Positions 1 through 8,633 of a DNA stretch of 64,000 bases are shown here, piece after piece. The notes beneath the pieces were generated by a model, which saw only the letters and a program-made list of their open reading frames with translations, had not been told where the DNA came from and made no database searches. The stretch is from CAUZWH01 sp965247665 (GTDB lineage: Bacteria; Pseudomonadota; Alphaproteobacteria; SHVV01), in assembly GCA_965247665.1 (NCBI GenBank), contig CBDFHH010000003.1, positions 1 through 64,000 on the forward strand, given 5' to 3'. The position numbers and the translations under genes were made by a program. Within the stretch, counting starts at the first letter, position 1. Every line of letters begins with the position of its first letter.

Positions 1-702
1 TTCCTCGTCGCGGCCCCAGCCGACGACCTGCAGTTCCAGCCGGTCGCCCTGGACATCGACGCCGGCAGTGAGCATGGCGACACCCTCTGGCAGGTCCTCG
101 CCCCAATCCTCGCGCCGGTCCATCAGAGGATCGGCCGGCACCGTATCCCCTGCCTGGTCCTCCCATGACTCGCCCAGCTTGGTGTTGACCCAGACCTGCA
201 GGCGCGGCGGGTCCTTCCGGACCTTTCCGTGCTCGACCGCGATCTCGGCCCAGGTCTCCCACGGCGAATAGAGCGCGGAGAGATGGAATCCCGCCGTCCG
301 CCCGTCACCCTTGGCCGTCGCCCGCCATTTACCCGCTTCGAGCAACCGCGGTTTGTCGTGCTCCTCATGGACGCCGCCGCAGGCCCCGCAGATGAGATGG
401 GCCCCCTCGCGCCGGCGCGCGGGCCAGCGAATGCTCGCCCAGGTGATCGGCGCCATGTCGCCGCAATCGAGGCACGGCACATGGAAGTGGCGCCGGTCGG
501 ATTCCTCGAAGGCCGCCTCGATGCGGGAATAGCCTTTCAGCGTCGGCGTCGAGACCATGAGGGTCTTGCGCCGGCCCTTGAAGGTGGCCGTGCGCTGAAT
601 GGCCAGCGCCACGGGATCGCCCTCGCCGTCGGCATCGCCGGGATAGCCGTCCACCTCGTCGAGAAACAAGTAGCGTACCGGCGTCGAGCGCAGACCGATG
701 GC
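1..702 (-). pseudogene. Phage terminase large subunit (GpA family), middle fragment
   Basis: Read on the minus strand this is one open frame of about 234 codons that runs off the left window edge. It carries the GpA-family Walker B region (YLFLDEVDGYPGD), the CxxC...CxxC zinc-ribbon-like stretch (CLDCGD, CGACGG) and the start of the nuclease domain (TAGVDVQGDRLEL). It lines up with residues about 180-410 of the full terminase at 37756-39774 but is clearly a different, diverged phage. Its 5' end is lost at about position 703, where the sequence switches to a plus-strand recombinase remnant. The N-terminal ATPase half is therefore missing, and the gene is a prophage relic. Whether the C-terminus survives beyond the window cannot be seen. 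Confidence 0.8.
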
Positions 703-705
703 GTG

Positions 706-1005
706 CCGGCTCAGGTCCGGCCCCGCAGCCGGATCGACGACACCCTCGTCAAGGCGCTGGCTCGCGCCTTCCGCTGGCGCAAGCTGCTCGAGACCGGCGT
801 CCACGGCACGGTCGACGAGATCGCCCGCGCCGAGGGCATCAACCCCTCCTACGTGAGCCGCATCCTGCGCCTCACCCTGCTCGCGCCCGACATCGTCGAG
901 GCTATCCTCGACGGACGGCAGCCGCCGGCACTCAGCCTGGCGCGACTGATGAAGCCGTTTCCGTTGGAATGGGAACGGCAGCGTAAGTGGATTCAGGACT
1001 GGTGA
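706..1005 (+). pseudogene. Recombinase-associated protein, C-terminal fragment
   Basis: The last 98 or so codons of this plus-strand frame encode a conserved C-terminus typical of prophage resolvase/recombinase proteins in alphaproteobacteria: a ParB/HTH-like segment (DEIARAEGINPSYVSRILRL) followed by a tail ending in MKPFPLEWERQRKWI. Upstream of about position 706 the same frame is only the antisense of the terminase fragment, so the N-terminus has been lost by recombination at that junction. No start codon or ribosome-binding site belongs to it. The family assignment rests on recall of the C-terminal motif and is moderate. Confidence 0.55.
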
Positions 1006-1117
1006 CGCTACTTCGCCGCTTTGCCTGGGTGAGATAGAAGCGGAGCGTCAGGAATGCGGCGATTACAACGCGAGCAATCTCAGGCGCTTCCGGCATGCCC
1101 GGTTCTGGCGGTCCGGC

Positions 1118-3634
1118 CTAGAACATCACCCTGAGGCCGGCATTGACGCCGTGATCGGCGGCCCCGTCGCCATACTGGCCCTTGTAGGCCACGCCGAGAA
1201 AGGCATTGTCCGAAAGGCTGGCCTCGATGCCGAACTCGGTGACCACGGCATCCTCGGCGGTCGGAGCGCCCGTGACCGTGAAGGCGGAGCTGCCCGACAG
1301 CGTGTGGGTCGAAGACGGGTCGGTGTCGCCGAAGGCATGGCGCCAGCCCGCCATGCCGCGCACATGGAACCTGTCCGACAGCGCCACCGCGCCGTGCATG
1401 CCGAACGTCGTGAACGCGGTGTGGTCGGTATCGGACGAGGCCGTCAGGGCCGCATCGCCGCCACTTTCGCTGAAGCCGTCCGTGGCGAGACCGGTATAGG
1501 ACACGCCGGCAAAAGGCTCCAGCATCAACGCGCCGGCCTGCACCTCGTATCCGGCTTCGGCAAAGAGCTGCCAGCTCCTGGCGTCGTAGCCGGCCGAAAG
1601 CTGCTGGGATAAATCGCCGATGCGGACCGACCGGCTGGTGTCCACGGCGTGCCAGTTATGGATCGCTCCGAAGTCGAGACCCCAAGCACCGGCCTCGGCG
1701 CCGCCATAAAGACCGGCGGACCATGTATCGACTGAAGCGGAGGACAACCGCGCACGCTGGGTCACATCCGTCCGGCTGTAGCCGCCGAGGACGCCGAGGC
1801 GCCAGTGGTCGCCCAGCGCACGGTCGACGCCGAAGAGGACGCCGCGCAGGTCCGTCTCCATCCGCGCCGTGCCGGGCGTGGCATCGGTCTCGCCCCGGGC
1901 ACCGTAGCCGGTGATCCACGAGCCGCTATCGCGGTCGGCCAGCGACGACGGATTGCCGAAGGCCGCCGTCGATGTCCGGGCCTCCGATGACTGTGCGTCG
2001 GGATTGCCGGAGCGTGCCGCCAAGCGGCGGTTGACGGCCGCGACCCGCCTCTGGCCCGTCTCCGTCAGCGCCCCCTTGAGGGATGCATGCACCTCGCCCG
2101 AAAGCGCATTGGAGGCGGCCCGCACTTCCTCCGCCGTGTTCAGGCCCAGAATAGCCTGTGCGATTGGGTCGTTTGAATCCAGGCTGTCGAGGGCGTTGGC
2201 CACCGCCCGCTGGTTAGCCGATCCGGTAACACCGGTGGCCTCGACGATAGTGATGCTGTTTCTTGTGACCTCCAGCGTCACAGTGTCGTCGACGGTGTCA
2301 GCGTCGCTATCGACATTTTGCTGCACGAAAGTCATGAACAAGGAGCCGATGATGTCATCGAATTCGTTTTCAGTGAGGGAAATGCGCGCGGCGTCCAGGA
2401 TCGTATAGGTGCCCTCATAAGCGCCCAAGACCCTCACCGTGCCGCCAAGGCTGGCTGCGTCGGTGACGGTAAGCTTGTCACTACCGTTCGGGCCGGTCGT
2501 GACGGTAAATGTGCTGCCTTGCTCGCTGATGAAAGCGCCCGTCAGAGCGGTCTCCTGCACGATGCTCGCACCGCCCGGCGACAAATCGCCCCAATTGGTG
2601 AAGCGATTGTTGGAACCGAGAACCACCGCGGTGCCGGCATTGAACGTCGCACCTGCACGGTTGTTGAAGGCATTGCCCCCTGTACCCAGATCGATGGTGC
2701 CGCGGGTCGTCAACGTGCCGTAATTGTCGATCTTTTCGTCGCCGGAGCCCCCCAGCACGTCAAATGTTTCGCCGGAGATCGTCACCGCATTATTGATCGT
2801 CAGGGTATTGAACACACCAGTACCGGTTGGACCGCCAAAAAATTCGATACCATTGGCGGTGGCGTCGATGATCCCGCCATGCAGCGTGATGCCGATGTTG
2901 CCGGTATCGGCCCTTGCAAAGATCCCTTTGCCGCCGATGCCCTTGACCGTGATATCGCCCGTCACGTCAACCGTAACAGTGTCACCAGCGTCCGTACCCT
3001 CGGCCTGTGCATAGATCCCCGAGCTGTTACCGCCTGAGACGGTGATATTGCCGTCCATCGTAACCTTAACGCGGTCAGTTAGGGACAATGCATAGATCCC
3101 TTGGTTGTCCCCGCCCTCTGCCACAATCTTGCCTGTCATTTCAACCGTTACAACGCCGCCGTCATCCTCATTGCCGCCATCCGAAACTGCAGAGATCCCT
3201 TCGCTGAATTGGCCCGAGGTCGTGATAACGCCCGTCACTCTAACTGTAACGACGCCGTCCAAAGCAGAACTGGCCAAGACCCCTCCGCAGTCGCGGCAAC
3301 CATCCGTGGTGGCGATGCGGAAGTCGCCGGTATTGATGGTGATGTCGATATCGCCTCCGGAAGTAAACTCGACCGCCCTTATCGATTGTCCTTCCTTCAG
3401 GACGATATCGTCGGTCAGATCTATAACGATGAGCTTGGTGTAGGTGCCGCTTCCACCATCGACATCCACACGAGGCGACAGGTCGCCGGTACAGGTCACT
3501 GTCGTGCCGCTGACGGTGCACTTGGGGGCTTCCGGTGTGAGCGATTGCGCCTGCGCAGCGAGCCCGCCGCCGAAGAGCATTACGGCCGCGGCAGCCCACG
3601 GCAAAAGCGCACGGCCAAACGGGCGGAAACGCAT
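1118..3634 (-). CDS. Autotransporter (type Va) outer-membrane protein
   Basis: This is an 838-residue protein if started at the internal ATG at 3634, which opens directly into a signal peptide (MRFRPFGRALLPWAAAAVML, cleavage near AQAQ). A longer frame to 3787 has no signal at its N-terminus. After the signal comes a passenger of about 450 residues with repeating beta-helix-like runs of G, D, T and V (VTVDVTGDITVKG). The last 280 or so residues form an autotransporter beta-barrel ending in the canonical ...LRVMF with terminal Phe, as the BAM complex recognises. The stop is TAG. It is intact, stands alone between two phage relics, and may be a cell-surface adhesin; no protease triad is evident in the passenger. 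The passenger's function is unknown. Confidence 0.85.
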   Translation of the reverse strand: MRFRPFGRALLPWAAAAVMLFGGGLAAQAQSLTPEAPKCTVSGTTVTCTGDLSPRVDVDGGSGTYTKLIVIDLTDDIVLKEGQSIRAVEFTSGGDIDITINTGDFRIATTDGCRDCGGVLASSALDGVVTVRVTGVITTSGQFSEGISAVSDGGNEDDGGVVTVEMTGKIVAEGGDNQGIYALSLTDRVKVTMDGNITVSGGNSSGIYAQAEGTDAGDTVTVDVTGDITVKGIGGKGIFARADTGNIGITLHGGIIDATANGIEFFGGPTGTGVFNTLTINNAVTISGETFDVLGGSGDEKIDNYGTLTTRGTIDLGTGGNAFNNRAGATFNAGTAVVLGSNNRFTNWGDLSPGGASIVQETALTGAFISEQGSTFTVTTGPNGSDKLTVTDAASLGGTVRVLGAYEGTYTILDAARISLTENEFDDIIGSLFMTFVQQNVDSDADTVDDTVTLEVTRNSITIVEATGVTGSANQRAVANALDSLDSNDPIAQAILGLNTAEEVRAASNALSGEVHASLKGALTETGQRRVAAVNRRLAARSGNPDAQSSEARTSTAAFGNPSSLADRDSGSWITGYGARGETDATPGTARMETDLRGVLFGVDRALGDHWRLGVLGGYSRTDVTQRARLSSASVDTWSAGLYGGAEAGAWGLDFGAIHNWHAVDTSRSVRIGDLSQQLSAGYDARSWQLFAEAGYEVQAGALMLEPFAGVSYTGLATDGFSESGGDAALTASSDTDHTAFTTFGMHGAVALSDRFHVRGMAGWRHAFGDTDPSSTHTLSGSSAFTVTGAPTAEDAVVTEFGIEASLSDNAFLGVAYKGQYGDGAADHGVNAGLRVMF

Positions 3635-3921
3635 GACGGTCAAAGCGCCACCGGCGGCGCGGCCTTCACGATCGATCTCAACCGCCCACCGCCTATTTCG
3701 TATGAAGGGTTTGTTCGCAAAACATCCCTTATCCCGCGGTTGACATGTCGCTGCCCCGCCTAAATCCACCTGATCCCAAGTTAACAACCGCCGAATCCTC
3801 CTGCAAGAGACAAGGTCCGGGCGTTCGATGGACTCGCCGAGGCGTTCTCGAGCGGCGTCGCACGCCGGCGGAGGCGGCCCATTCAGTCGGATGTTGCGGT
3901 TGGTAGTATGAGGAGTAGGAC

Positions 3922-4374
3922 TCAGGTAGCCTTGCGGACGAGAATGCCGCGGGCCCTAAGATCGGCGATTGCCACCGCCCGAGCGGTCTCGCCGATGCCG
4001 GCGGGCCAAACGATCGCCGGCATCGGCGAGGATGGCATCGCGCAGGATCGCCGTGACCTCAGCATCGACCCCGTCCGGCGCGGTTATGTCAAAGGCGGCG
4101 ATGCCAATTGCTCCGGCGCTTCCGTCGACGGCCGCCGGATCGAGGGCCACGACCTTGCCGTGGCCGGAAACATCGACGGTGAACGTATCGCCCACCACGA
4201 CGTCGGTGGCGCCGTCGACGACGGTGAGATTGAGGTAACCGCCCTCATATGCCGTGCCGGCCGCGAGGTCGGGGAGCACGTAGCCCTTCGCGCTCAACAC
4301 CTGGAAGGTGGCCGTGGCGCCCGCGGTGATGCGGGCGAGCCGGTAGATTCCGGCCTCGGCAAGTTGGCCGAGTG
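3922..4374 (-). pseudogene. Phage head decoration protein (lambda gpD-like), frameshifted
   Basis: The reading frame from about 4374 downwards encodes a typical second half of a lambda-D-like capsid decoration protein (DPSLGQLAEAGIYRL, then GYVLPDLAAGTAYEGGYLNL and FTVDVSGHGKVV). Near 4010 the frame is lost: continuing in frame gives RLARRHRRDRSGG, while the neighbouring frame gives the expected family ending VWPAGIGETARAVAIADLRA and a stop at 3922. A single-base indel explains this. The N-terminal 20-30 residues are missing, replaced by antisense of the thermonuclease gene that starts at 4375. It is a relic of a second, different prophage; the main prophage uses DUF2190 at this role. Confidence 0.7.
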
Positions 4375-4917
4375 ATGGATCAGACACCGGTTTTGCTAAC
4401 CAACACTCTGGTCGGTCGGGCATCGGTCATCGACGGCGACACAATCGAGATTGATGGCAGGCGGATACGTCTACACGGTATCGACGCCCCAGAAAGCGGT
4501 CAGTCCTGCATGGTGGGAAGAAAGAGGTCCCGGTGTGGAAGAAACGCGGCGATTGCCCTTGCCGATAGGATCGGCAACCGCACGATCTAGTGCGAGCAGA
4601 AAGATATCGACCGATACAAACGGATCGTCGCCGTCTACCGTTCCAGTGGCGAAGACCTAAATGCGTGGATGGTCTCGGAAGGCTGGGCGATGGCCTATCG
4701 ACGCTACTCACCTGACTACATCAGGCAGGAAGACAACGGCTCACGGTCCAAGATGGGCATCTGGCAGGGGGATTTCGTTGCGGCGCGCGCCGTCTCCGCA
4801 CTATCTCCGTGCGCGAATGGCATTTGGTTGGCGCCCCCTGGCGAGATCGTGTTCGAAGTGGCGGCGAATGTCTCAAGACATTCAAAGACATACCGAATAT
4901 ACACGCAATATCAATAG
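4375..4917 (+). pseudogene. Thermonuclease (SNase) family protein with in-frame amber codon
   Basis: The frame shows staphylococcal-nuclease-fold motifs: VIDGDTIEI, then RIRLHGIDAPESGQ with the active-site Arg, and downstream DRYKRIVAVY and LNAWMVSEGWAMAYRRY. A TAG at 4588-4590 interrupts it exactly where homologues read Ile-Ser/Thr-Cys, after GNRTI. The frame reopens without a shift immediately afterwards (CEQKDIDRYKR). After GDFVA (about 4783) it loses family similarity. A single Ser codon TCG to TAG change would explain the stop. Other genes here end normally at TAG, so readthrough is unlikely. Probably inactive. Confidence 0.75.
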
Positions 4918-4939
4918 CTTAGAAAACCAACTCGAAACG

Positions 4940-4985
4940 ACTCATAACCTGAAGGTCGTTGGTTCAAATCCAACCCCCGCAACCA
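4940..4985 (+). other. 3' half of initiator tRNA-Met gene (attachment-site scar)
   Basis: The sequence contains the anticodon loop CTCATAA with a CAT anticodon, a variable region AGGTC, a perfect T arm (GTTGG-TTCAAAT-CCAAC) and an acceptor 3' strand plus CCA, matching the 3' half of alphaproteobacterial tRNA-fMet. The first 30 or so bases needed for the 5' half are absent; the DNA upstream bears no similarity. Half-tRNAs of this kind are left by tyrosine-integrase elements that integrate into tRNA 3' ends. Integrase fragments lie about 190 bp downstream, which supports the interpretation as attL or attR. Confidence 0.7.
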
Positions 4986-4988
4986 AAT

Positions 4989-5020
4989 AAAGCCCGTAAC
5001 TACAAATAGTTACGGGCTTT
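4989..5020 (+). terminator. Rho-independent terminator after the tRNA fragment
   Basis: A perfect 14-bp inverted repeat (AAAGCCCGTAACTA with its complement) has a 4-nt loop and ends in TTT. It sits three bases after the CCA of the tRNA half and so probably came with the original tRNA-fMet gene. It would act in both directions. Confidence 0.8.
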
Positions 5021-5172
5021 ATGCTTTCCCACACAAACCGGAAGAATCGCTAACTCAACACCAAATCAACACGCGTGCCAGTCGGCGAACGATTGCGAAC
5101 GCGCGATCCCAGCGCGTAAGCATCTAAGCATCCATAATCTCCTAATCACCGGCATACCCTCGCATCGAAGCA

Positions 5173-5331
5173 TCGAACCGCGTCGCCTTCCGTCAGGGCC
5201 TGCCCATGATCGGCAAGCTCCTGGGCCACACCCAGGTCCAGACCACCGCCCGCTACGCCCACCTCGCCGCGGATCCAATCAAGCGGGCGACGGACGATGT
5301 GTCAGCGAGCCTGAAGAGGGCGTTGGGATAA
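5173..5331 (+). pseudogene. Tyrosine integrase, C-terminal fragment
   Basis: The last 52 codons encode the end of a phage-type tyrosine recombinase: FRQGLPMIGKLLGHTQVQTT followed by ARYAHLAADPIKRA, with the second conserved His (in LLGH) and the nucleophilic Tyr (in ARY), and a TAA stop at 5329. Nothing upstream encodes the remaining catalytic domain. Its position next to the tRNA-fMet half suggests it is the leftover of the element that integrated there. Confidence 0.8.
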
Positions 5332-5384
5332 AGACACGGCCGGGAGCCCGCTTGCGGCGCGTGGCCAACGCCGAATGACATGCG

Positions 5385-5423
5385 GGCGGTCTCACGGACC
5401 TCCGCATTCACGATCTCCGACGT
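5385..5423 (+). pseudogene. Integrase box I scrap (HDLR motif)
   Basis: A 13-codon stretch reads GGLTDLRIHDLRR, the conserved box around the first catalytic Arg region of tyrosine integrases. It lies downstream of the C-terminal fragment above rather than upstream, so it belongs to another copy or a rearranged one. The match is short and therefore only suggestive. Confidence 0.4.
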
Positions 5424-5603
5424 TCCCCGCATCGAATCAGATGGCGCCGGCAGCAGTCAAAAGTTCCGAGGTGGGTCCTGGAAACGCCGACGCCTTGGCA
5501 CGGAGGCGGCCGTCAAGGTCGCGCCACTCCTTTTACTATTGATACTCCGTTTTCTGTGTAATAGGGTGCGACGATGGAATACCCACCTGATGGAGCGAAT
5601 ACC

Positions 5604-6035
5604 ATGTCCGAGCTCAGAGGCATCGAAATCGACTTGGAGGTTCACAAGGCCATTGAGTTAGAGCGCCGGAGTTTTTCCGAGCCACCGAACGAGGCGCTGC
5701 GACGTCTGCTCAAGATCGAGGGACCGGGGCCGGAGGTACCATCCTCAGCCGCCGACGGACGAGCCTGGTCGGGCAAGGGTGTGACGCTACCCCACGGAAC
5801 GAAGTTGCGCATGGAGTACAACGGCCGGACCTATACCGGGACGATCGAGAACGGCGCATGGATCGTCGAAGGAAAACGATTCAGCAGTCCTTCGGCCGCG
5901 GCCGGAGGTGTGGGCCTGACCAAGGACGGCAAGCACACCAGCCTGGACGGCTGGAACTACTGGTACGTCAAGCGGCCAGGCGATGGGAAATGGATCGAGA
6001 TCCGGCAACTCCGGCGGTCGTCGAGGACGCTGTAG
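5604..6035 (+). CDS. SeqA-N-like / RAMA domain protein
   Basis: This 143-residue protein starts at the ATG at 5604 (GGAG eight bases upstream). The first 30 residues (IEIDLEVHKAIELERRSF, then NEALRRLL) resemble the short N-terminal dimerisation/DNA-binding segment seen in SeqA-like and RelB/ParD-like proteins. The C-terminal 90 residues (LPHGTKLRMEYNGRTYTGTI, FSSPSAAAGGV, SLDGWNYWYV) match the RAMA domain, associated with restriction-modification and predicted to bind modified DNA. It looks like an isolated regulator or modification sensor. No partner gene is adjacent: integrase scraps lie upstream, an IS21 remnant downstream. Confidence 0.7.
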   Translation: MSELRGIEIDLEVHKAIELERRSFSEPPNEALRRLLKIEGPGPEVPSSAADGRAWSGKGVTLPHGTKLRMEYNGRTYTGTIENGAWIVEGKRFSSPSAAAGGVGLTKDGKHTSLDGWNYWYVKRPGDGKWIEIRQLRRSSRTL

Positions 6036-6162
6036 CCCGAACGTGGGGCCGTTTGGGAACGGCGGTGAGAAATTAGTCCACGGTAGCGGCGGGATTGTCT
6101 CGCTGCGGGCGGAGCGAAACTCTGCCACTTGAGCCCTTCCCGGCGATGGGGAGGGCGGGGGC

Positions 6163-6470
6163 ATGCATACCGTGGAACTGTATCGGAAGGTCTGTCTCGC
6201 CTGCCGGGACGGGATGAGCGAGCGTGCGGCGGCGCGTCATTTCGGGATTTCGCGCGAGGCGTGAAGAAGATGCTGTGCTTTTCGGTACCGCCGGGCTATC
6301 GGCGGACGGCACCGGTTCGGCGCCCGAAGCTGGACGGGTTCACCGAGATCATCGATCAGTGGCTGAAGGAGGATCTGAAGCAGCTGCGCAAGCAGCGCCA
6401 CACGGCCAAGCGTATCTTCGACCGGCTTCGCGCCGAGCACGGGTTCAGCGGCGGCTACACGATCCAGACC
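6163..6470 (+). pseudogene. IS21-family transposase IstA, N-terminal remnant (frameshifted)
   Basis: The frame begins MHTVELYRKVCLACRDGMSE and contains the IstA helix-turn-helix (AAARHFGISREA). It hits TGA at about 6262, where one base is missing. The next frame continues the family sequence (VKKMLCFSVPPGYRR, LDGFTEIIDQWL, then RLRAEHGFSGGYTI). Similarity stops at about 6470 where an IS1182-type end begins, so the element was truncated by that insertion. No istB remains. Confidence 0.8.
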
Positions 6471-6471
6471 G

Positions 6472-6889
6472 TGTGAAAACTCTGGGTGGCGGGGGATTCC
6501 GTGCGGCTCATGGCGATGTTAGGGTCCGCCATGAGACACATTCCTGGCATTGACCGCTCTCAGGTTCTGCTTCTGCCGGAAGCAGTGGACGATTACGTGG
6601 GCCGGGATAACCCGGCCCGTTTCATCGATGCCTTCGTGGATGGTTTGGACCTGGCGGCCGCTGGTTTCGAGCGCGTCGCGCCGAAGGCGACAGGTCGTCC
6701 CGGCTACGATCCGGCGGACCTGCTGAAGCTCTACATATACGGCTATCTCAATCGGGTACGTTCGAGCCGCCGGCTGGAGGCTGAGAGCAAGCGTAATCTC
6801 GAAGTGATCTGGCTGTTGCGGCGTTTGTCGCCGGACTTCAAGACGATCGCCGATTTCCGGCGGATCAATCGGGCGGCCTTCCGACAGGT
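6472..6889 (+). pseudogene. IS1182-family transposase, N-terminal remnant
   Basis: From the ATG at 6531 the product begins MRHIPGIDRSQVLLLPEAVD, then shows the DUF772 region (RFIDAFVDGL, GRPGYDPADLLKLYIYGYLN, SRRLEAESKRNLEVIWLLR). It stops matching after RRINRAAFRQV at 6889, exactly where an IS3-type end TGACCTGCCCCC begins. The left end of the element is about 6472, joined to the IS21 fragment. All DDE catalytic residues beyond the N-terminal domain are lost. This is a nest: IS3 inserted into IS1182, which inserted into IS21. Confidence 0.8.
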
Positions 6890-6967
6890 TGACCTGCCCC
6901 CCTTAACCGGATCCAAGGCTTGAGTTAGAGAACCGGCCTTTGGATCGCATTGAGGGAGACGAAACGA

Positions 6968-7141
6968 ATGGCCAGGAAGCGATATACGGTCGAGCAGATT
7001 ATCAACCATCTTCGGGAGGCGGACGTGCTTTTGGCACAGGACCTTACGGTTGGCGAAGTGTGTCGACGAATTGGCGTGTCGGAGCAGAGCTATTACCGTT
7101 GGCGGAAGGAATATGGCGGGTTAAAGGTCAACCAGGCGTGA
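6968..7141 (+). pseudogene. IS3-family OrfA, truncated
   Basis: The product starts MARKRYTVEQIINHLREADV and contains the OrfA helix-turn-helix (LTVGEVCRRIGVSEQSYYRW). It ends after 57 residues at the terminal palindrome, about 30 residues short of a complete IS3-group OrfA. The frame itself is undamaged up to the deletion point. An in-frame ATG at 6968 is preceded by GGGAGACGAAACGA. Confidence 0.75.
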
Positions 7142-7180
7142 CCTGCCCCCACTGTTGGTACCAACCGTGGGGGCAGGTCA
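7139..7180. repeat. 42-bp near-perfect palindrome formed by two IS ends
   Basis: TGACCTGCCCCCAC and its complement flank a central GTTGGTACCAAC; the whole 42 bp is palindromic except for one base pair (position 15 versus 28). It is best read as two right-hand ends of the IS3-type element abutted head to head. Confidence 0.75.
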
Positions 7181-8229
7181 CTCTTGCGCTGCGGATTGTT
7201 CTCGGCCGCGGTCACGGTCTCGGAGGCGACCGCAATCCAGCCGCCCGTGTCCTCACCGTTGTCGTCGATGGCGCGGGCCTCGACCTCCCAGGCGATCGTG
7301 CGGGCCTTGAGGCTGCCGTCGTCGGCCGCGTAATAGAGCCCGCGCGGCATCACCACATCGATGCCGATCCCGGTCGCCCTCGTGCCCGCCGGGTTGGCGG
7401 TGAAAGGACCGATCCAGCCGTCCTCGCCTGCCTCGCGGTCGTTGACGCCGATCAACTCCTGGCCGGCGACCTCCGGTGCGTTGACCACGTCGGTCTCGAA
7501 CAATGTGACCGCGCCGCCGGGTGGCACGATCTCGGTGTCGATTTCCTCGAACGAGGCGATCGGCGTGTCCTCGATGCGGATCTGCTCGACCTCGTGCTCG
7601 CCCTGGCCGATGCAGTGCAGCTGATGCAGGTATTGCTCGTTGTTCTCGTACTCGGCCCAGGGCGTGGCGGCGAGATCGGGGTAGACCCGGTGGCGGCCGT
7701 AGACCACCGGAATGGGCTGGGTGAGGCGCGCCTGGTTGCCCTGGGCGGCCAGTGAATAGGTAGGGCTCGGCGAGGGCACGCCCTTGCCGAAGCTCGGCGC
7801 GGCGGGCTTGGGCGGTGGCAGCAGGACATTGACCAGGGTGGTGCCGACCAGCGCCACGCCGGCGGTGATCAGCGAGATGCCGATCGTGGAGGTGACCCCG
7901 ATGGCGCCCGCGATGAGCCCGCCGAGATAGGGCGCCGCGACCATGACGGCCAGCATGAGGATGGTGCGCAGCGGATTCTTGCCGCCTCCGCCGCCGCCCT
8001 GGGGCAGCGGCACGAACACGACCAGGTCGCCGTCCGCGATGAGCGTCTCGTCCCAGCGGCCGCGCAGCATCGGCTCGGCGTTGCGCAGACAGATTGTCGG
8101 ATGATCGAACTCTTCGATGCCCTGTTCGTCGAGCCACTCGCGGATCGAGAGCGGTTCGGCGACGGCGACCACATCGCGGTCACCTTCGGAGCGGAACGGG
8201 TTCCGCAGCATGACCACGGTGCCGGTCAT
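7181..8229 (-). pseudogene. Phage tail tip protein J-like (TipJ), N-terminal fragment, copy A
   Basis: About 350 residues are present from the ATG at 8229 (MTGTVVMLRNPFRSEGDRDV). They match the first 360 residues of the complete paralogue at 19788-22097, including two hydrophobic segments (ILMLAVMVAAPYLGGLIAGA and ISLITAGVALVGTTLVNVLL) and the QPIPVVYGRHRVYPDLAATP segment. The IS3 remnant at 6890-7180 removes the rest. TipJ proteins form the central tail fibre of siphoviruses and bind the host receptor. The start overlaps the stop of the NlpC/P60 gene by four bases, as in the second copy. Confidence 0.85.
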
Positions 8230-8633
8230 CGAACGTCTCCGGTGAAGCGGTAGAACCCCTCGATCCGCCAACCATGAGTCGCGAGAACGACGGGGCCCTG
8301 GAACACGATGCCGATATCGCGGGCGGCGTGGAGCACGCCGCCGCCGTCGACGGCGAGCCAGATACCGACATGCACCGGATGGCGGGATTGGCGCATCAGC
8401 ACCGCATCGCCCTCGCGGGTGTTCTCAACCAGCCGCCAGCGTTGCCGTTCGGGGTGATCGCGGAAGCCGGCGAGCACGGCGCGCAGGTTGGCGGCATCGA
8501 CCGGGATCTCCGGCACCTCAATGCCGAAGTGCGTGCGCCAGCAGAAGCGCACCAGGCCCCAGCAATCGAACGCATGCGGCCCCCGCCCGCCCGCGACCCA
8601 CGGGCGGCCGATCAGGTCTTCGGCCCAGTGCAT
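8226..8633 (-). CDS. NlpC/P60 family phage tail peptidase, copy A
   Basis: This 135-residue protein has the NlpC/P60 catalytic Cys in AFDCWGLVRF (residue 24) and the catalytic His in HPVHVGIW (residue 88). It corresponds to the K-type tail-tip protein of lambda-like phages, a peptidoglycan hydrolase carried at the tail tip that helps assembly or DNA entry. It is nearly identical in layout to the copy at 22097-22501. It is intact although its operon is broken on both sides, so it is probably not expressed in a useful context. Confidence 0.85.
   Translation of the reverse strand: MHWAEDLIGRPWVAGGRGPHAFDCWGLVRFCWRTHFGIEVPEIPVDAANLRAVLAGFRDHPERQRWRLVENTREGDAVLMRQSRHPVHVGIWLAVDGGGVLHAARDIGIVFQGPVVLATHGWRIEGFYRFTGDVR

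Larger units (their letters stand above)
6890..7180 (+). mobile_element. Internally deleted IS3-family element (MITE-like)
   Basis: Both ends carry the same terminal sequence TGACCTGCCCCC: at 6890 reading inward and as its complement ending at 7180. Only 291 bp remain between them, with the start of orfA and no orfB. The left flank is the IS1182 remnant and the right flank is a phage tail gene. No target-site duplication is visible. Such short ends-only derivatives can still be mobilised by a full copy elsewhere. Confidence 0.7.

Noticed and set aside
229..1005. A 258-residue plus-strand protein
   Set aside because: Its first two thirds are the antisense of the terminase fragment; only the last 98 codons are protein-like.
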